Shown here: one piece after another, positions 36,333 to 46,786 of the stretch | Numbering within the stretch: position 1 is the first letter of the stretch | How the letters are laid out: each line of letters opens with the position of its first letter | DNA from: Rhizobium sp. FKL33 | GTDB lineage: Bacteria > Pseudomonadota > Alphaproteobacteria > Rhizobiales > Rhizobiaceae | DNA length: 64,000 bases | Assembly: GCF_005222915.1 (NCBI RefSeq) | Contig: NZ_STFX01000031.1 | Coordinates: forward strand, 248,001-312,000 | Direction of reading: 5' to 3' | Notes under the pieces: model-generated | Told to the model about the DNA's origin: nothing | The model's database searches: none | Seen by the model: only the letters and a program-made list of their open reading frames with translations | Made by a program: the position numbers and the translations under genes

Positions 36333-36506
36333 ACGTCCGCAATCGCGCCAGCAGCCGGCGTGAAGGTCATCCTTGCGCCGAACCAAGAGTTGAAAAACAA
36401 TTCTTCGTGCGGACAGCGGAAATGGTTGCACCCGCATCCCATCATGCGCTTTCGGGCGCCGGGCGTTCGCACGTCAGTTCAGCTGAACAGACGAGACGGG
36501 TTTTCC

Positions 36507-39197
36507 ATGTCGCATTCCCTCGATAGTTTCAATTGCCGCTCTACGCTGACCGTGAACGGCAAGGACTATGTCTACTACAGCCTGCCGAAGGCCGAAGCCA
36601 ACGGCCTGGCCGGTGTTTCCAAGCTTCCCTATTCGATGAAGGTCCTTCTCGAAAACCTGCTCCGCAACGAAGATGATCGTTCGGTCACCAAGGCCGACAT
36701 CCAGGCGGTCGCCGCCTGGCTCGTCAACAAGGGCCTCACCGAATATGAGATCGCCTATCGCCCGGCCCGCGTGCTGATGCAGGACTTCACCGGCGTTCCC
36801 GCCGTCGTCGACCTCGCAGCCATGCGCGACGGCATCAAGGCGCTCGGCGGCGATCCGGAAAAGATCAACCCGCTCGTTCCCGTCGATCTGGTCATCGACC
36901 ACTCCGTCATCGTCGACGAGTTCGGCACGCCGCAGGCGTTCAACCGCAATGTCGAGCTCGAATATGAGCGCAACGGCGAGCGTTACCGCTTCCTGAAGTG
37001 GGGCCAGCAGGCGTTCAAGAATTTCCGCGTCGTTCCCCCGGGCACCGGCATCTGTCACCAGGTGAATTTCGAATATCTCGGCCAGACCGTCTGGACGAAG
37101 GATGAAGACGGCGAAACCGTCGCTTACCCCGACACCTGCGTCGGCACCGACAGCCACACGACCATGATCAACGGTCTCGGCGTGCTCGGCTGGGGCGTGG
37201 GCGGCATCGAAGCCGAAGCCGCCATGCTCGGCCAGCCTGTCTCTATGCTGCTGCCTGAAGTCATCGGCTTCAAGCTGACCGGCACGCTCAAGGAAGGCGT
37301 CACCGCCACCGACCTCGTGCTGACCGTCGTGCAGATGCTGCGCAAGAAGGGCGTCGTGTCGAAGTTCGTCGAATTCTTCGGCCCCGGCCTCGACACGCTG
37401 CCGGTCGCCGACCGCGCCACCATCGGCAATATGGGTCCGGAATACGGCGCGACCTGCGGCTTCTTCCCGGTTGATTCGGCCACGGTCGGCTATCTCGACA
37501 TGTCCGGCCGCGCCAAGGACCGCATCGCGCTCGTGGAAGCCTATTCCAAGGCGCAGGGCATGTGGCGTGACGGCGACGGCGCCGACCTCGTCTTCACCGA
37601 CACGCTCGAACTCGACCTCGGCGACGTCGTGCCGTCCATGGCCGGCCCGAAGCGTCCGGAAGGCCGCCTGCCGCTCGAGACCATCGCGCCGAACTTCGCG
37701 ACCGCGCTCGAGGGCGACTACAAGAAGCCGGGCCAGTTGACCAACCGCTATGCGGTCGAAGGCACGGATTTCGATCTCGGCCATGGCGACGTGGCGATCG
37801 CCGCCATCACCTCCTGCACCAACACGTCCAACCCGAGCGTGCTGATCGCCGCCGGCCTTCTCGCCCGCAACGCGGTCGCCAAGGGCCTGAAGTCCGCGCC
37901 CTGGGTCAAGACGTCGCTGGCGCCGGGATCGCAGGTCGTCGCGGAATATCTGGAAAAGGCCGGTCTGCAGGTGTCGCTCGACGCGCTCGGCTTCAACCTG
38001 GTTGGCTTCGGCTGCACCACCTGCATCGGCAATTCCGGCCCGCTGCCGGCGCCGATCTCCAAGACCATCAACGAGAAGGGCCTGATCACCGCCGGCGTGC
38101 TCTCGGGCAACCGCAACTTTGAAGGCCGCATTTCGCCTGACGTCCAGGCCAACTATCTCGCCTCGCCGCCTCTCGTCGTTGCTTACGCGCTGGCCGGCAC
38201 AGTGCAGAAGGACCTCACCAAGGAGCCGCTCGGCCACGACCAGGACGGCAACCCGGTCTTCCTCAAGGACATCTGGCCGACCTCTGCCGAAGTGCAGGAG
38301 TTCATCCAGAAATACGTCACGCGCGAATTGTTCGAGAGCAAGTATGCCGACGTGTTCAAGGGCGACGCCAACTGGCAGGCCGTGCAGGTTCCGGATGGTC
38401 AGACCTATGCCTGGGACGACGACTCCACCTATGTGCAGAACCCGCCTTACTTCGTCGGCATGAAGAAGGAAGCCGGCGGCGTGACCGACATCAAGGGCGC
38501 GCGCGTCCTGGGTCTGTTCGGCGACAAGATCACCACCGACCACATCTCTCCGGCCGGTTCGATCAAGGCTGCCTCGCCGGCCGGCGCCTATCTGCTCGGC
38601 CATGGCGTCGCCGTTGCCGACTTCAACCAGTACGGCACGCGTCGCGGCAATCATGAAGTGATGATGCGCGGCACCTTCGCCAATATCCGCATCCGCAACC
38701 ACATGCTGGGCGCGAACGGCAAGGAAGGCGGCTATACGATCCACTATCCTTCCAAGGAAGAGATGTCGATCTACGACGCCGCGATGAAGTACAAGGACGA
38801 AGGCGTGCCGCTGGTGATCTTCGCCGGCGTCGAATATGGCAACGGCTCCTCGCGCGACTGGGCAGCCAAGGGCACCAACCTGCTCGGCGTGCGCGCCGTG
38901 ATCGCCCAGTCCTTCGAGCGCATCCATCGCTCGAACCTGGTCGGCATGGGCGTCGTTCCCTTCGTGTTCGAGGACGGCCAGACCTGGGCGACCCTCGGCC
39001 TCAAGGGCGACGAAGTGGTGACGATCGAAGGCCTGGCCGAGATCAAGCCGCGCCAGAAGACGGTGGCCAAGGTCACCTATGGCGACGGCACGGTGAAGGA
39101 CATCCCGATCATCTGCCGCATCGATACGCTCGACGAGATCGACTACTTCCACAATGGCGGCATCCTGCAGACGGTGCTGCGCGACCTCGCCGCCTGA
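36507..39197 (+). CDS. acnA: Aconitate hydratase AcnA
   Basis: An 896-aa cytosolic aconitase of the IRP1/AcnA type, interconverting citrate and isocitrate through a [4Fe-4S] cluster. Cluster cysteines are in [10 protein letters not shown] and [14 protein letters not shown]. Other marks are [35 protein letters not shown] and [14 protein letters not shown]. The ATG at 36507 ([14 protein letters not shown]) is the family start; the frame is open to 36360 without similarity. It ends in a clear terminator. An iron-responsive palindrome lies upstream. Confidence 0.98.
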   Translation: MSHSLDSFNCRSTLTVNGKDYVYYSLPKAEANGLAGVSKLPYSMKVLLENLLRNEDDRSVTKADIQAVAAWLVNKGLTEYEIAYRPARVLMQDFTGVPAVVDLAAMRDGIKALGGDPEKINPLVPVDLVIDHSVIVDEFGTPQAFNRNVELEYERNGERYRFLKWGQQAFKNFRVVPPGTGICHQVNFEYLGQTVWTKDEDGETVAYPDTCVGTDSHTTMINGLGVLGWGVGGIEAEAAMLGQPVSMLLPEVIGFKLTGTLKEGVTATDLVLTVVQMLRKKGVVSKFVEFFGPGLDTLPVADRATIGNMGPEYGATCGFFPVDSATVGYLDMSGRAKDRIALVEAYSKAQGMWRDGDGADLVFTDTLELDLGDVVPSMAGPKRPEGRLPLETIAPNFATALEGDYKKPGQLTNRYAVEGTDFDLGHGDVAIAAITSCTNTSNPSVLIAAGLLARNAVAKGLKSAPWVKTSLAPGSQVVAEYLEKAGLQVSLDALGFNLVGFGCTTCIGNSGPLPAPISKTINEKGLITAGVLSGNRNFEGRISPDVQANYLASPPLVVAYALAGTVQKDLTKEPLGHDQDGNPVFLKDIWPTSAEVQEFIQKYVTRELFESKYADVFKGDANWQAVQVPDGQTYAWDDDSTYVQNPPYFVGMKKEAGGVTDIKGARVLGLFGDKITTDHISPAGSIKAASPAGAYLLGHGVAVADFNQYGTRRGNHEVMMRGTFANIRIRNHMLGANGKEGGYTIHYPSKEEMSIYDAAMKYKDEGVPLVIFAGVEYGNGSSRDWAAKGTNLLGVRAVIAQSFERIHRSNLVGMGVVPFVFEDGQTWATLGLKGDEVVTIEGLAEIKPRQKTVAKVTYGDGTVKDIPIICRIDTLDEIDYFHNGGILQTVLRDLAA

Positions 39198-39222
39198 TCA
39201 GGGCGACGCGTGTGATATCGAG

Positions 39223-39250
39223 CCGCCGGGAGCAATCCCGGCGGTTTTTT
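39223..39250 (+). terminator. Rho-independent terminator of acnA
   Basis: CCGCCGGGA (39223-39231) pairs with TCCCGGCGG (39236-39244) around a GCAA tetraloop, then T6. The T-run overlaps the stop codon of the convergent gene by one base. Confidence 0.93.
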
Positions 39251-40371
39251 CATGGGGTGAGATCAAAGCAGGCGGGGGTCTGATCGACGCCGTTGATCCT
39301 GAGGCAGATGGAATGTTCGCCGGCGTAATATCGTCTGGTGGTGATCGGACGGAAGGCGTGGCTGCGGCGGAACAGCCTCTCTTCGCCGGGCGCCAGCGTC
39401 AGCGAGCCCCCCTTGAACACTTTCGCCGCCGTCACGCCCCGCGCCTTGCGAAAATGGATGACGTAGTCGACCGTCAGCATCTGCGCATGATCCGCCAATG
39501 ACGTAATCCCGGCTTCGAAGACCAGTGTGTCGGGCATGACGATTCTGGACAGGGAGAGGCGCAACGGGCTGGTCGAGACGGCAGGCGCATTGCGACCGAA
39601 AATCTCCAGCGCTCCGGGATCGCCCTTCTTGATCAGCGTCCGCAGGCCGTGTTTGAGCAGGGACAGACGCTCAGGGGGCGCATCCTTGGCCCAGTCGCGG
39701 GCCAGATCCAACGTCAGGCGCGGATGATCCTTGGAGATATCGTTGAGATGATTGGCGACGGAGCGGCGCACATAATCCGACGGATCGTCGCGTAGCCGGG
39801 TCAGGAGCAGCAGCATCGGACTGGGGTCCGCCATCAGCGCCGGCAGTTGCATCGCCCAGGGCAGGCGCGGACGAGATCCTTCCGACACCAACCGCCGGAC
39901 ATGCGGGTTGGGATCGTCGACCCAGTCTTCCATGATCCTGAGACCGCGCGCGAGATCATGCTTCAGGCAATAGCGGATGCCGAACTCGCTGGTCAGGCGT
40001 TTGGTCATGTCGCGCATCAACGCCATCGCGCCGTCGAAATCGTCCAGCCCATGCTGGCCGACCAGCAAAGTGAGCGGCATGATCGCCCAACCGCGCAGGC
40101 CCTTGGCGTCCGATCCCCTGTCGTTGTCCTCGCCTTCATCGGGATGCAGCATGGCGCGGAGCAGGGGAAAGCGGCGCTCGGGTTCTCTTGGCAGACGGTC
40201 ATTTAGGGCGTCGGCAACCAGTTGCGCGCGCGCCTTCAGTTCGAGGTCCGGCAGCCGCGTCATCACAGCGTCTGTGAAAGACGCCGCGTCGATCTCCGGC
40301 GCGACGCGCTGCAGGTGGAAGGCGGTCCAGTCCACGAGGTCGCGCGAGAACAGATTTTTGAGCGGTTCCAT
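39250..40371 (-). CDS. DNA alkylation repair protein, AlkC-like HEAT-repeat glycosylase
   Basis: A 373-aa protein starting MEPLKNLFSRDLV. The first 250 residues are HEAT-like helical pairs (IRYCLKHDLARGLRIMEDWV, DPNPHVRRLVSEGSRPRLPW, DPSDYVRRSVANHLNDISKD), the layout of AlkC/AlkD glycosylases that remove alkylated bases. The last 110 residues change character to beta strands (LTVDYVIHFRKARGVTAAKV, KGGSLTLAPGEERLF), matching the Ig-like C-terminal domain known in AlkC. WDDPNPHVRR-type motifs are typical. Convergent with acnA. Confidence 0.85.
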   Translation of the reverse strand: MEPLKNLFSRDLVDWTAFHLQRVAPEIDAASFTDAVMTRLPDLELKARAQLVADALNDRLPREPERRFPLLRAMLHPDEGEDNDRGSDAKGLRGWAIMPLTLLVGQHGLDDFDGAMALMRDMTKRLTSEFGIRYCLKHDLARGLRIMEDWVDDPNPHVRRLVSEGSRPRLPWAMQLPALMADPSPMLLLLTRLRDDPSDYVRRSVANHLNDISKDHPRLTLDLARDWAKDAPPERLSLLKHGLRTLIKKGDPGALEIFGRNAPAVSTSPLRLSLSRIVMPDTLVFEAGITSLADHAQMLTVDYVIHFRKARGVTAAKVFKGGSLTLAPGEERLFRRSHAFRPITTRRYYAGEHSICLRINGVDQTPACFDLTP

Positions 40372-40377
40372 GACCCG

Positions 40378-40692
40378 TCACTGTCCCGGATAGACGGCGA
40401 GGGACTCAAAGTGGCGCATGGTCGTGTCCTGAAGATCCATCAGCGCGAAATAGGCGGCGCAATCGGGTGACGTCATGGCCGTGTTCATCATCGTCTCCGC
40501 GTCTTCCTTGCTGCGCCAATGGACCAGATCCAGATAGACGCCTTCGGGCCCGCGCAACAATTCTCTTTTCAGGAAACCGGGCGCGCCATTCAGGAACACA
40601 TGTTGAAATCGGTCAGACGCGGCGACGAAGTCCGCTTCTTCAATTTCCTGCTTCAGCCGGAAGCTGGCCATCTCGATATTTCTCGTCGTCAT
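40378..40692 (-). CDS. Small dimeric alpha/beta-barrel-like protein of unknown function
   Basis: A 104-aa protein starting MTTRNIEMASFRLKQEIEEA. The pattern FRLKQE...FVAASDRFQHVFLNGAPGFLK...EGVYLDLVHWRSKEDAE looks like an ABM/EthD-type ferredoxin-like barrel. GGAG lies 7 bases before the ATG. It is divergent from the YafY-type regulator across a palindrome, a layout that makes it a likely target. Also upstream of the AlkC-like gene, 6 bases between them, so probably co-transcribed with it. Confidence 0.72.
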   Translation of the reverse strand: MTTRNIEMASFRLKQEIEEADFVAASDRFQHVFLNGAPGFLKRELLRGPEGVYLDLVHWRSKEDAETMMNTAMTSPDCAAYFALMDLQDTTMRHFESLAVYPGQ

Positions 40693-40735
40693 CGCATGTC
40701 TCCTCTGTCGATGAGCATGGTCTATGGAATAATAC

Positions 40736-40748
40736 GCCATTTAATGGC
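40736..40748. promoter_or_regulatory. Palindromic operator candidate in the yafY divergent promoter
   Basis: GCCATT-T-AATGGC is a perfect 6+1+6 palindrome, 11 bases before the ATG of the YafY-type regulator and 43 bases before the ATG of the divergent barrel protein. It is well placed for a dimeric repressor to control both. Confidence 0.5.
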
Positions 40749-40759
40749 ATGTTTCTTTC

Positions 40760-41494
40760 ATGCGCTCTTCTGACCTCTCCCGCCTTGAACGGCTCGACGC
40801 CATCGCCGCCCTGCTCAAGGACGACGCCGCACTGACGGCGAATGGCTTGGCGGAGCGACTTGGCGTCAGTCTCAGGACGATCAGCCGCGACCTGGCTCTC
40901 TTGCGTGACAGGGGCGTTCCGGTGGAGGCCGATCGGGGGCGCGGCGGCGGGCTGCGTCTGCCGCGTCAGTGGGGCGTCGGGCGGCTGAGCCTCACCTATC
41001 GCGAAGCGGTGGAGTTGCTGGTCAGTCTCGCCATCGCCGAGCAATTGCCGTCGCCCTGGCTGATCGCCAATCTCGCCGCGATCAGGCGCAAGCTGGTCGC
41101 CTCCTTCGCGCCGTCGCTCAAGGACAAGATCGCCGGGCTGCGAAGCCGGATTCTGATCGGCGGTTCGGCCTCCGCAGCCGTTTTGGAAAGCTTCTCGCCG
41201 CTCGGCCCCGAGATCAGCGAAGCATTGCTGACGGGTTTTCTCGAACAGCGACGGGTGCGCCTCTTTTATCGCGACGTCGCGGGACGGCTGACCGAGCGCG
41301 AAGTCGAGCCGCAATGGCTGCTCCTCAATACGCCCGTCTGGTACGTCATGGGCTGGGACCACAAGCGGCAGGCCGTTCGCAGTTTCCGCTGCGACCGCAT
41401 CCTCGAAGCGCATTTGACGGACGTCCCGTTTACGCTTCGCCCGGCGCGGGAGTTCGATGAGGCGATCGCCGATATCCGCGCCATCCGTCCCTGA
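40760..41494 (+). CDS. YafY/WYL-domain transcriptional regulator
   Basis: A 244-aa regulator. The N-terminal DeoR-like helix-turn-helix reads RLDAIAALLKDDAALTANGL then AERLGVSLRTISRDLALLRD. The C-terminal WYL domain includes VRLFYRDVAGRLTEREVEPQ and LLNTPVWYVMGWDHKRQAVR, where WYL reads WYV. WYL domains sense ligands, often nucleic-acid or nucleotide related. The gene is divergent from the barrel protein/AlkC-like pair. Confidence 0.9.
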   Translation: MRSSDLSRLERLDAIAALLKDDAALTANGLAERLGVSLRTISRDLALLRDRGVPVEADRGRGGGLRLPRQWGVGRLSLTYREAVELLVSLAIAEQLPSPWLIANLAAIRRKLVASFAPSLKDKIAGLRSRILIGGSASAAVLESFSPLGPEISEALLTGFLEQRRVRLFYRDVAGRLTEREVEPQWLLLNTPVWYVMGWDHKRQAVRSFRCDRILEAHLTDVPFTLRPAREFDEAIADIRAIRP

Positions 41495-41497
41495 TCC

Positions 41498-41512
41498 ATC
41501 ACTTTCAGTGAT
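41498..41512. promoter_or_regulatory. Inverted repeat between yafY and the LysE gene
   Basis: ATCACT-TTC-AGTGAT, perfect 6-bp arms, lies just after the regulator's stop and 71 bases before the LysE-family start. No T-run follows, so an operator is more likely than a terminator. Confidence 0.35.
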
Positions 41513-41583
41513 GCCACCTTCAGCAAAAGTCGCTTTCGTTCATCGCGAGTTTCGCTAAGGTCCGGCCAAAAGGACCTCCGCCC

Positions 41584-42222
41584 ATGTCGATCGCTGACAC
41601 GCTTCCCCATCTCGCCCTTGCCTGGATGGCCTATTTCATCGCCGTGATCAGCCCCGGCCCGGCGACGCTGGCCTTGATCTCGACCTCGATCACGCGCGGC
41701 CGCGCCGCCGGCATGGCCTTTGCGCTGGGGGTGATGACCGGATCGCTGACCTGGGCCTGCGCTTCGGCGATCGGGCTCGCGGCGGTGATGGCCAGCTATG
41801 CCGAGGTCTTGATCGTGCTGAAGATCGCCGGCGGCCTCTATCTGCTCTATCTCGCCTGGAAATCGTTCCGCTCGGCGATGACGTCGGGTGATCTGGCCGA
41901 GGCGGCGAAAGATGGCGGCAAGGACAGCTTGCGCCGCCTCTATCTCAAGGGGCTTGGCCTGCATCTCACCAATCCCAAGGCGGTGCTGGCCTGGATCTCG
42001 CTGATCTCGCTCGGTCTGCCCATGGGCGCGCCGGCCTCGATGATCGCGCTTTACATCGCCGGATGTTTCCTGATCGGTCTCGTGTCGCTCAACGGCATGG
42101 CGGCGCTGTTTTCGCTTCGGCCGGTCGTGGCGCTCTATCGCAGGGGTCGTCGGGGAATTGACGGCGTCATGGGCGCCTTCTTCGCCTTTGCCGGCGTCAA
42201 GCTGCTGACGGCGCGACTCTGA
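41584..42222 (+). CDS. LysE/RhtB-family amino acid exporter
   Basis: A 212-aa, six-span membrane protein. The family motif is FIAVISPGPATLALISTSIT, followed by AFALGVMTGSLTWACASAIGL and KGLGLHLTNPKAVLAWISLI. LysE/RhtB members export basic amino acids, homoserine, threonine or related compounds; the substrate is not predictable. AAGGACCTCCGCCC precedes the ATG. Confidence 0.9.
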   Translation: MSIADTLPHLALAWMAYFIAVISPGPATLALISTSITRGRAAGMAFALGVMTGSLTWACASAIGLAAVMASYAEVLIVLKIAGGLYLLYLAWKSFRSAMTSGDLAEAAKDGGKDSLRRLYLKGLGLHLTNPKAVLAWISLISLGLPMGAPASMIALYIAGCFLIGLVSLNGMAALFSLRPVVALYRRGRRGIDGVMGAFFAFAGVKLLTARL

Positions 42223-42225
42223 CAG

Positions 42226-42252
42226 AGAAAAGGCGCAGAACCTGCTGCGCCT
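42226..42252 (-). terminator. Terminator of the OmpA-family lipoprotein gene
   Basis: AGGCGCAG (42231-42238) pairs with CTGCGCCT (42245-42252) around a 6-base loop. On the minus strand it is followed by TTTTCTC. It also lies just beyond the LysE-gene stop and may act in both directions, though without a T-run on the plus strand. Confidence 0.7.
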
Positions 42253-42268
42253 CTCCTGATTGGTCGTC

Positions 42269-42931
42269 TCAGGCGCCCTTGAGCGGCGATATCGAGATTT
42301 CGACGCGGCGGTTCTGGGCGCGTCCCTCGGGCGAGGCGTTCGAGGCAACCGGCCGGCTCGGGCCATAGCCCATGGCGGCGATGCGGCGGGTGTCGATGCC
42401 CTGGCCGCCGAGATAATTGGCGACGGAGACGGCGCGGCGCTCGGAGAGTTCCTGATTGTGCCCGAGGCTGCCGGTCGAATCGGTGTGGCCGGCGATGTCG
42501 ATCAGCGTCTTGTTGAACTTGCGCAGCACGATCGCCACGGAATTGAGCGTCGGATAGAATTCCGAGCGCACCGCGTCCTGATCGGTGTCGAAGGTCACGT
42601 TCGAGGGCATGTTGAGGATGATGCGGTCGCCGGCGCGGGTCACCGAGATGCCGGTGCCCTGCAGCTGGGTGCGCAGTTCGGCTTCCTGGTTGTCCATGTA
42701 ATTGCCGACCGCGCCGCCCGCCAGCGCGCCAAGACCTGCGCCGATCAGCGCCGCATTGCGCCGACCCGGGCCGTCATTGCCTATCGCCAGACCCGCGAGC
42801 GCGCCCAGACCGGCCCCGATCGCCGCCCCGCCGGCGGTGTTGGAAATCTTCTTTTCCCCCGTATAGGGATCGGTCGTCGTGCAGGCCGAGAGATAGGTTG
42901 CGCAAAGCGCAAGCAGCATAAACTTCTTCAT
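42269..42931 (-). CDS. OmpA-family lipoprotein (YiaD-like)
   Basis: A 220-aa outer-membrane lipoprotein: signal peptide MKKFMLLALCATYLSAC with the lipobox Cys at 17, a glycine-zipper segment (GGAAIGAGLGALAGLAIG and a second copy) and a C-terminal OmpA domain. The latter has FDTDQDAVRSEFYPTLNSVA, IDIAGHTDSTGSLGHNQELS and GYGPSRPVASNASPEGRAQN, which bind peptidoglycan. The ATG at 42931 starts the signal peptide. Confidence 0.93.
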   Translation of the reverse strand: MKKFMLLALCATYLSACTTTDPYTGEKKISNTAGGAAIGAGLGALAGLAIGNDGPGRRNAALIGAGLGALAGGAVGNYMDNQEAELRTQLQGTGISVTRAGDRIILNMPSNVTFDTDQDAVRSEFYPTLNSVAIVLRKFNKTLIDIAGHTDSTGSLGHNQELSERRAVSVANYLGGQGIDTRRIAAMGYGPSRPVASNASPEGRAQNRRVEISISPLKGA

Positions 42932-43043
42932 CACCGGAATGTTCCCTTCATGGCGTGGATACGCCACAATAGAACAAATACGGCAAAATGAAGAGCGCCC
43001 GCGATGAGGCGGTCGCAGGAATTTTGAAACGATAGGGCTGAAA

Positions 43044-44297
<1,254 letters not shown>

Positions 44298-44371
44298 GGC
44301 TTTTTCCAGCAAGTGAGGTCGTTGGCTGTCAGGTGGCAAAGAGGCGGGCCAATGTCAAGGAAAGCGCCGCT

Positions 44372-44890
44372 TCATGGCGAGGTTTTGACGGGCGCGGCCT
44401 CCGGATCGAAGCTGTATTGGAAATCGCAATGGCTCGCGCCTTCCATCACCGTCTGGGTGCGCTTCAGGGTGATGCGCGGGTCATAGCCGGTGCAGAAGGT
44501 GCCGTCGCGATTGCAGGACAGGAGATGGCCGATGTCGCCGAGACCCATGGCGCGATAGGTCTCGGCGTAGCGACAGCGATCGACGCGGTAATGGAATTCA
44601 CTGTCGGTCGCCTTGGTCACTTCGATCGTCAGCGCGTCGTCCTGGGTCCAGAGGCTCTGAAGATCCTGGAAGGTTCTGAGACTCGTGCCGCCCGGCGTCT
44701 TGGCGGCAAAGGCGGCGCCGGCGGCGATGGCCGCCTTGCGGATCGCCGAATCGATGATCGCCTTGGCCTTTTCCTCGCCGATCTCCGCCTTCATTTCCTC
44801 ATAGACCGGCTTGATGATGCCGGCCTCGATGGTGCGGCGGGCGAGAATGCCGATTTCGCCTTGGGTGGCGGGATTGTTCTGATCGCTCAT
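44372..44890 (-). CDS. L-2-amino-thiazoline-4-carboxylic acid hydrolase-like protein
   Basis: A 172-aa protein of the ATC-hydrolase family. Key parts are ILARRTIEAGIIKPVYEEMK, then YRVDRCRYAETYRAMGLGDI, HLLSCNRDGTFCTGYDPRIT and SHCDFQYSFDP with conserved Cys, Arg and Asp residues. Pseudomonas ATC hydrolase opens the thiazoline ring to N-carbamoyl-cysteine; many rhizobial members have unknown substrates. GGAGGCCGCC precedes the ATG. Confidence 0.78.
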   Translation of the reverse strand: MSDQNNPATQGEIGILARRTIEAGIIKPVYEEMKAEIGEEKAKAIIDSAIRKAAIAAGAAFAAKTPGGTSLRTFQDLQSLWTQDDALTIEVTKATDSEFHYRVDRCRYAETYRAMGLGDIGHLLSCNRDGTFCTGYDPRITLKRTQTVMEGASHCDFQYSFDPEAAPVKTSP

Positions 44891-45023
44891 GGCGGCCTCC
44901 TGTTTGCCCGAAGATAGTGCGGCGCAAGCGAGAAGAAAACCTTGCGGCGTCATCAGACTTTTTGCCAGTTGCCATCCCGCGCGGTTCGGGCGAACACTGC
45001 GGCGTCAATTCAGGGAGGTTTGC

Positions 45024-46016
45024 ATGTTCAAGGCTTTGGTGGTCCGCAAGGCGGAAGACGGCGCGGTGTCGCAGGCTGTCGAGGAATTGGACGACGCTGC
45101 GCTTCCCGATGGCGACGTCACGGTGAAGGTCGAGTATTCGACGCTGAACTACAAGGACGGGCTCTGCATGCATGGCAAGGGCGGGCTGGTGCGCGCTTTC
45201 CCACATGTGCCGGGCGTCGATTTTTCCGGCGTGGTCGAGAAATCGGCGGATCCTCGCTATCAGCCAGGCGATCGGGTGGTGCTGACCGGCTGGCGGGTCG
45301 GCGAGGTCTGGTGGGGCGGCTACGCGACGCGGGCGAGGGTCAAGGCCGACTGGCTGGTGAAACTGCCCGACGAGATCTCGACGCGCCAGGCCATGGCCAT
45401 CGGCACCGCGGGTCTCACCTCGATGCTGGCGATCATCGCGCTCGAAAGAGCAGGCCTTGCGCCTGAACAGGGCGAGGTGGTGGTGACCGGCGCGGCCGGC
45501 GGCGTCGGTTCCGTCGCCGTGGCGATCCTGGCTGAACTCGGCTATCAGGTGGCCGCCGTCACGGGCCGTCCCGAGACGGAGGACTATCTGCGCGGCTTGG
45601 GCGCCAGTGCGATCATACCGCGCGCCGAGCTTGCCGAGGCCAACAGCAAGCCGCTGGAATCGGAACGGTTCGCCGCCGGCATCGATGCGGTGGGCGGCGA
45701 TATGCTGATGCGGGTGCTCAAACAGGTCAAGTATAACGGCTCCGTGGCCGCGATCGGGCTGGCTGCGGGCGCCGCCGTGCCCTCTTTCACCGTCATTCCC
45801 TTCCTGCTCCGCGGCGTCAATCTGCTCGGCATCGATTCGGTCATGCGGCCGTACGGCCAGCGCGTCGAGGCCTGGGCGCGGCTCGCCTCCGACCTGCCGG
45901 TGGATCGGCTCGAGGCCATGGTGAGCGAACACAGCCTTTCTGAGATGCCGGCGCTGGGCGCAGCCATCCTGAAAGGTGGCGTCAAGGGCCGCGTCGTGGT
46001 CAATCCGCAATTGTGA
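45024..46016 (+). CDS. MDR-family oxidoreductase, acrylyl-CoA reductase-like (AcuI/YhdH)
   Basis: A 330-aa zinc-free medium-chain reductase. It opens MFKALVVRKAEDG and has the YhdH/AcuI marks STLNYKDGLCMHGKGG, PGVDFSGVVE, GWRVGEVWWGGYATRARVKA and the NADPH fold VVTGAAGGVGSVAVAILAEL. AcuI reduces acryloyl-CoA to propionyl-CoA. The frame stays open upstream to 44889, but GGGAGG just before 45024 fixes the start. Divergent from the ATC-hydrolase gene by 133 bases. Confidence 0.9.
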   Translation: MFKALVVRKAEDGAVSQAVEELDDAALPDGDVTVKVEYSTLNYKDGLCMHGKGGLVRAFPHVPGVDFSGVVEKSADPRYQPGDRVVLTGWRVGEVWWGGYATRARVKADWLVKLPDEISTRQAMAIGTAGLTSMLAIIALERAGLAPEQGEVVVTGAAGGVGSVAVAILAELGYQVAAVTGRPETEDYLRGLGASAIIPRAELAEANSKPLESERFAAGIDAVGGDMLMRVLKQVKYNGSVAAIGLAAGAAVPSFTVIPFLLRGVNLLGIDSVMRPYGQRVEAWARLASDLPVDRLEAMVSEHSLSEMPALGAAILKGGVKGRVVVNPQL

Positions 46017-46063
46017 AGGTGCGCCGCGTCGCCACGGGCAGAAGGAGGGAACCCTTGCCGATT

Positions 46064-46519
46064 TCAGACGGCGAGGGTGGAGACTTCCTTGGCGGAAGAC
46101 AGGACGATCAGCGTTTCGGTGCGCATCAGACCCTCGATCGACTTGAGTTCCTGGGCGAGGAACCGTTCGAGTTCGCGGGTGTTCTTGAGTCGCACCTTTA
46201 AGAGGTAATTCCATGCGCCGGTGACGTGATGGCACTCCAGAACTGCGCCGCTCTCTGCAACCTTTTTTAGAAACCGCTCTTCGACTTCGGGATCGTTCCA
46301 GCCGACGAAAACAAAGGCCAGAAGATCGAGCCCGACTTTCTCCGGATTGACGGCCGCATGGAAGCCGGAAATAATTTCGTTGCGGATCAATCGCTTGATG
46401 CGATCGTTCACGGTCGAGGGCGCCAGCTTGAGCTCTTGGCCGATCTCCGCGAGCGACAGCCTGTCATTCTTCTGGAGCAGGGCGAGCAGGCTGCGATCCG
46501 TTTCGTCCAATATACTCAT
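46064..46519 (-). CDS. Lrp/AsnC-family transcriptional regulator
   Basis: A 151-aa Lrp-type protein. The helix-turn-helix is DETDRSLLALLQKNDRLSLA then EIGQELKLAPSTVNDRIKRL; the ligand domain has FHAAVNPEKVGLDLLAFVFV and GAVLECHHVTGAWNYLLKVR. The ATG at 46519 follows GGAGGTTGCAT; a TTG two codons earlier would run into that site. Probably responds to an amino acid. Divergent from the DUF1223 gene over 267 bases. Confidence 0.92.
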   Translation of the reverse strand: MSILDETDRSLLALLQKNDRLSLAEIGQELKLAPSTVNDRIKRLIRNEIISGFHAAVNPEKVGLDLLAFVFVGWNDPEVEERFLKKVAESGAVLECHHVTGAWNYLLKVRLKNTRELERFLAQELKSIEGLMRTETLIVLSSAKEVSTLAV

Positions 46520-46620
46520 ATGCAACCTCCGGATTTTTTATAAGAGCGAAACTTTTTAATCGGAAATCCCGGTAGCCGAAAGGGCATTTTTTGCCTTTCG
46601 TGAAAGAACCGGGTTTTCCT

Positions 46621-46641
46621 GCAACGTAACACTGTCGTTGC
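46621..46641. promoter_or_regulatory. Inverted repeat between lrp-type and DUF1223 genes
   Basis: GCAACG-N9-CGTTGC, perfect 6-bp arms with centres 15 bases apart, in the 267-base spacer, about 100 bases upstream of the Lrp start. Possible Lrp operator; the remainder of the spacer holds no gene that I can support. Confidence 0.35.
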
Positions 46642-46786
46642 GAATTTGTTCCCGACACCCGCACAAAAAGCCGAGCGGGACACCGCCTTCCGCTCAAGCG
46701 AATTTGATTGGGGCGTGACGGCCCTTTCCGCTATAGGATCGCGAGGCAAGGGGCGGGTAGACGCGCCCGATCGAAAGGCAAATTCA

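Noticed and set aside
36474-39152. An 892-codon open frame antisense to acnA
   Set aside because: It mirrors the codon bias of acnA, has no recognisable domain, and acnA itself is unmistakable.
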